Shown in pieces: positions 61,945 to 64,000 of a DNA stretch of 64,000 bases. The DNA comes from Planctomycetota bacterium. Its GTDB lineage: Bacteria; Planctomycetota; UBA1135; GCA-002748355. The stretch is taken from NCBI GenBank assembly GCA_020638795.1, contig JACKHW010000003.1, forward strand, positions 372,001-436,000, written 5' to 3'. The translations under genes and the position numbers were made by a program. Within the stretch, counting starts at the first letter, position 1. Every line of letters begins with the position of its first letter. Under the pieces are notes generated by a model. The model ran no database searches and was not told the origin of the DNA. It was given only the letters and a program-made list of their open reading frames with translations.

Positions 61945-64000
61945 ATGCGAGACGATTGCCGCCACAGAACTGTCGCCACGGTCCTTTCCATTCTTGCTTG
62001 GTGTGGTTTCGTCGCGTCGAACCTCCAAGGACAGAACGGCATGCGCGTCGGTCCCCCGGCGCCGCACCCCGCTCTGCGACTCAGCTTCGAACAGCTGACG
62101 AAAGATCTCGATCACGTCCCGAATCTGATCCTGCGCTCGGGCAAGGCGTTTCTCGCACGCGCTTCGGGAGGAGAACTCCGCGTCGTCGGCGCACACGACT
62201 ACGATCCTCTGGTCGAGCTTCCCGACCACCGCGTGCTCAAGATCGGTGAGGGCGCGTACTGGAGCGACCGTTGTCCGAAGATTCTCGACGAAGCTCTCGC
62301 GATCGCACCGAAGATCCCGCTGCGGACACAAGGCGGTTGGTTCGCGACGGTCGATCATGACGCACTACTCGGCACGAGTCTGATGTCCGAGTACGTCGTT
62401 CACACGAAGGACGATGCGTTCGGGCCGGTTCGACTCACGTACGACCTCGAACCACCTCCTGGCCTCGAAGTCGATTGGCATGCGCTGATCGCAGCCATTC
62501 GACGCACGGATCTCGACCCGAACGCGAAGACGGCCCTCATCGATCACCTGGATGCTGCGGGTTCGGAGTGGTTCGACTCGTGGGACAGCGAGCGACCGGT
62601 CTCCGAGCACGAAGACGACGAGGAACTCCCCGAGGTGGTCGACGCAGAGGCACTGCGCGACTGGATTCTCCGTGGAGAGCTCCGCGCGGTCGTCGGTTGC
62701 ACGGACGTCGTGAGCAGGATCGAGTCGGCTCTACGCGGTTCGATGCAGCTCGAAGCCACCGGAGCTTGGCGTAGTTCCCAGAGCGGGTCGTCCTACGTCC
62801 ATGTGGACACGTGGCTGTCGACGTTCGAGGCATCTCGTGTCCTCAGAACGAAAGATCGGTGCTCGGTTCGCAACTGGATCATCTTCGAGGATGACGTCCC
62901 CGACTGTGAACTCGTCGTCGATCTTCCGCCTCATGCATCTCCGACACAGCTCGACGAGTTGCGGGAAGCGCGTCTCTACAACGAAGGCGATCTCGTCCTG
63001 AGGTGGAAGCCAGGTACTGCACTCGAGGTCGTCGACGCGGCCCGTTGGATCGAGATGACGAAGCCCGAGCGGCGCGAACTCGTCGGCTGGCTACCGCCGC
63101 ACCTGCCACTCGTCGACGTGCACGGACGCGTCTACGGCATCGTGACCGAGTTCGGGTTGACGCGTGCACCCGGCGAAGCGCATCAAGGCGACGCTTGGAT
63201 TCGGACCACAGCAGCACAACTGAAGGACGCGTGGCACCTCGATCTCGTCCGTGCATGGTTCTTCCGTTATGTCTACGACAGTCCGGACGCGCGCTACGCG
63301 GGAGTGCTCGGCACGGACCTCATCTACGGCGACATTCACCAAACACACGTCGAAACGCTCGCTCGTAGTGTCGGCGGTCGAATGTGCGGCGACTGCGACG
63401 ATCTCGCCGAGGTCTTCTCCGAACTCCATCGCGCGCAAGGCGGGCTCGGACACGTACTGAGCATCCCTGGTCACGCTGCCTACGGCTTCGTCGAGAAGAT
63501 CGGTCGACTCTGGTACGCACAAGCGCTCCACACGTACGATCCCGTTCGTTACCGCGCACGCAGTCCCGAAGACGCTCTGGTCAGGCTCTACTCGTTCTTC
63601 GATCCCGGCGCGACGATCGACCCTGCACAGCTCTCGATCCTGCTGCGCTTCTCGGGTGAGAACCAACGAGATACCTGGCGGCTCGGCTCGAAGATCTTCA
63701 CGGACCGGGAATACGCGCAGACGATGATCGACGTCCAACGCGATTGGCACCTGCACGCGTTCGCACGCGGCGCGGCGACGATGCAGCGGCGTATCGCGCG
63801 TGACGATGCGACGATCCCCGACCGACTCGAATACGCAGGGCTGCTCGAACGGCAGGGACGTTGGTTGGACGCGGCTAGAATGCTCGAGAACATCTCGAAC
63901 GACTTCGAGGATCCGAAGGGCGAAGTCGCGCTTCGGCATGTTGCTGCACTGTTCGAGGCGGAACGCATGGCGGAGGCGCTGGAGGCCACGGCGCGTTTTC
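61945..64000 (+). CDS. Exported protein with transglutaminase-like core (C-terminus beyond window)
   Basis: The frame is open from the ATG at 61945, after GGAAGAG, to the window end; 685 residues are visible. The N-terminus is a likely signal peptide (to about 30, ending LQGQ). A long N-terminal part of unknown fold (about 35-440) is followed by a transglutaminase-like segment: 'GGRMCGDCDDLAEVFSELHR' (Cys about 481 and 484), 'SIPGHAAYGFVE' (His about 510) and 'HTYDP' (Asp about 532), a plausible Cys-His-Asp triad. After that, tetratricopeptide-like helices begin ('YAGLLERQGRWLDAARML'). Substrate unknown. Confidence 0.72.
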   Translation, partial: MRDDCRHRTVATVLSILAWCGFVASNLQGQNGMRVGPPAPHPALRLSFEQLTKDLDHVPNLILRSGKAFLARASGGELRVVGAHDYDPLVELPDHRVLKIGEGAYWSDRCPKILDEALAIAPKIPLRTQGGWFATVDHDALLGTSLMSEYVVHTKDDAFGPVRLTYDLEPPPGLEVDWHALIAAIRRTDLDPNAKTALIDHLDAAGSEWFDSWDSERPVSEHEDDEELPEVVDAEALRDWILRGELRAVVGCTDVVSRIESALRGSMQLEATGAWRSSQSGSSYVHVDTWLSTFEASRVLRTKDRCSVRNWIIFEDDVPDCELVVDLPPHASPTQLDELREARLYNEGDLVLRWKPGTALEVVDAARWIEMTKPERRELVGWLPPHLPLVDVHGRVYGIVTEFGLTRAPGEAHQGDAWIRTTAAQLKDAWHLDLVRAWFFRYVYDSPDARYAGVLGTDLIYGDIHQTHVETLARSVGGRMCGDCDDLAEVFSELHRAQGGLGHVLSIPGHAAYGFVEKIGRLWYAQALHTYDPVRYRARSPEDALVRLYSFFDPGATIDPAQLSILLRFSGENQRDTWRLGSKIFTDREYAQTMIDVQRDWHLHAFARGAATMQRRIARDDATIPDRLEYAGLLERQGRWLDAARMLENISNDFEDPKGEVALRHVAALFEAERMAEALEATARF

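Noticed and set aside
1..64000. tRNA or rRNA genes
   Set aside because: I looked for GGTTCGAATCC-like T-arms and for conserved rRNA stretches while reading and found no convincing candidate; a tRNA scan would settle this.

Overview
The window is high-GC bacterial DNA, densely coded on both strands. The genes suggest a Gram-negative-type cell envelope (TonB-like protein, TonB-dependent receptor, RND exporter, Lgt, several lipoproteins). The gene style is Planctomycetota-like: a TIGR02999-type ECF sigma factor beside the N-terminal piece of a Ser/Thr kinase, an iduronate-2-sulfatase-like enzyme, HEAT/VWA and kelch secreted proteins, a GldAFG-DUF4340 operon and RAYT transposases. This placement is inference; no rRNA, tRNA or CRISPR array was seen.

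Layout. 1-3.6 kb: a HEAT/VWA secreted protein (cut by the window edge), a ChaN/TIKI-like secreted protein and a kinase-derived fragment, divergent from an ECF sigma factor (3.6-4.2 kb). 4.3-7.4 kb: a coupled operon of a PhnD-like protein, EgtB and an ATP-grasp enzyme. 7.5-12.4 kb: a membrane-anchored coiled-coil protein, a kelch protein, a LysR regulator and a secreted protein. 12.5-17.5 kb: an SDR epimerase, dihydroorotase and COG0523 GTPase coupled in one operon, then ribosomal protein bL28 and Lgt. 17.5-22.8 kb: a bacterial Vms1-like (VLRF1) protein, a beta-helix secreted protein, an MBL-fold hydrolase and a DUF2142-like membrane protein. 22.8-25.2 kb: a mobile island with RAYT cassette A and two wrecked IS481-type copies. 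25.2-32.6 kb: malic enzyme, secreted proteins, a parvulin foldase, a VOC protein and YgfZ. 32.8-38.35 kb: a complete isc operon (iscR-like, iscS, iscU, iscA, hscB, hscA, fdx), divergent from ygfZ, so that nearly all of the iron-sulfur assembly route sits in one place. 38.4-43.9 kb: a B12-binding radical SAM protein, a TonB-like protein, an RND exporter and BioY. 43.9-45.6 kb: a second mobile island with inverted RAYT cassette B. 45.6-53.3 kb: a TonB-dependent receptor and the GldAFG-DUF4340 operon. 53.5-64 kb: a sulfatase, a small secreted protein, dnaK, a MATE transporter, three lipoprotein genes and a transglutaminase-like protein cut by the window end.

Most operons are tightly packed with ATGA, GTGA or TGATG overlaps, which points to translational coupling. 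The most unusual items are: the intact coupled isc operon; the paired inverted RAYT cassettes, which carry a conserved divergent mini-ORF and a long hairpin; the dihydroorotase with an altered metal motif coupled to a COG0523 metallochaperone-type GTPase; the EgtB/ATP-grasp/PhnD-like operon; the VLRF1 protein; and a duplicated palindrome in the radical SAM/tonB intergenic region.
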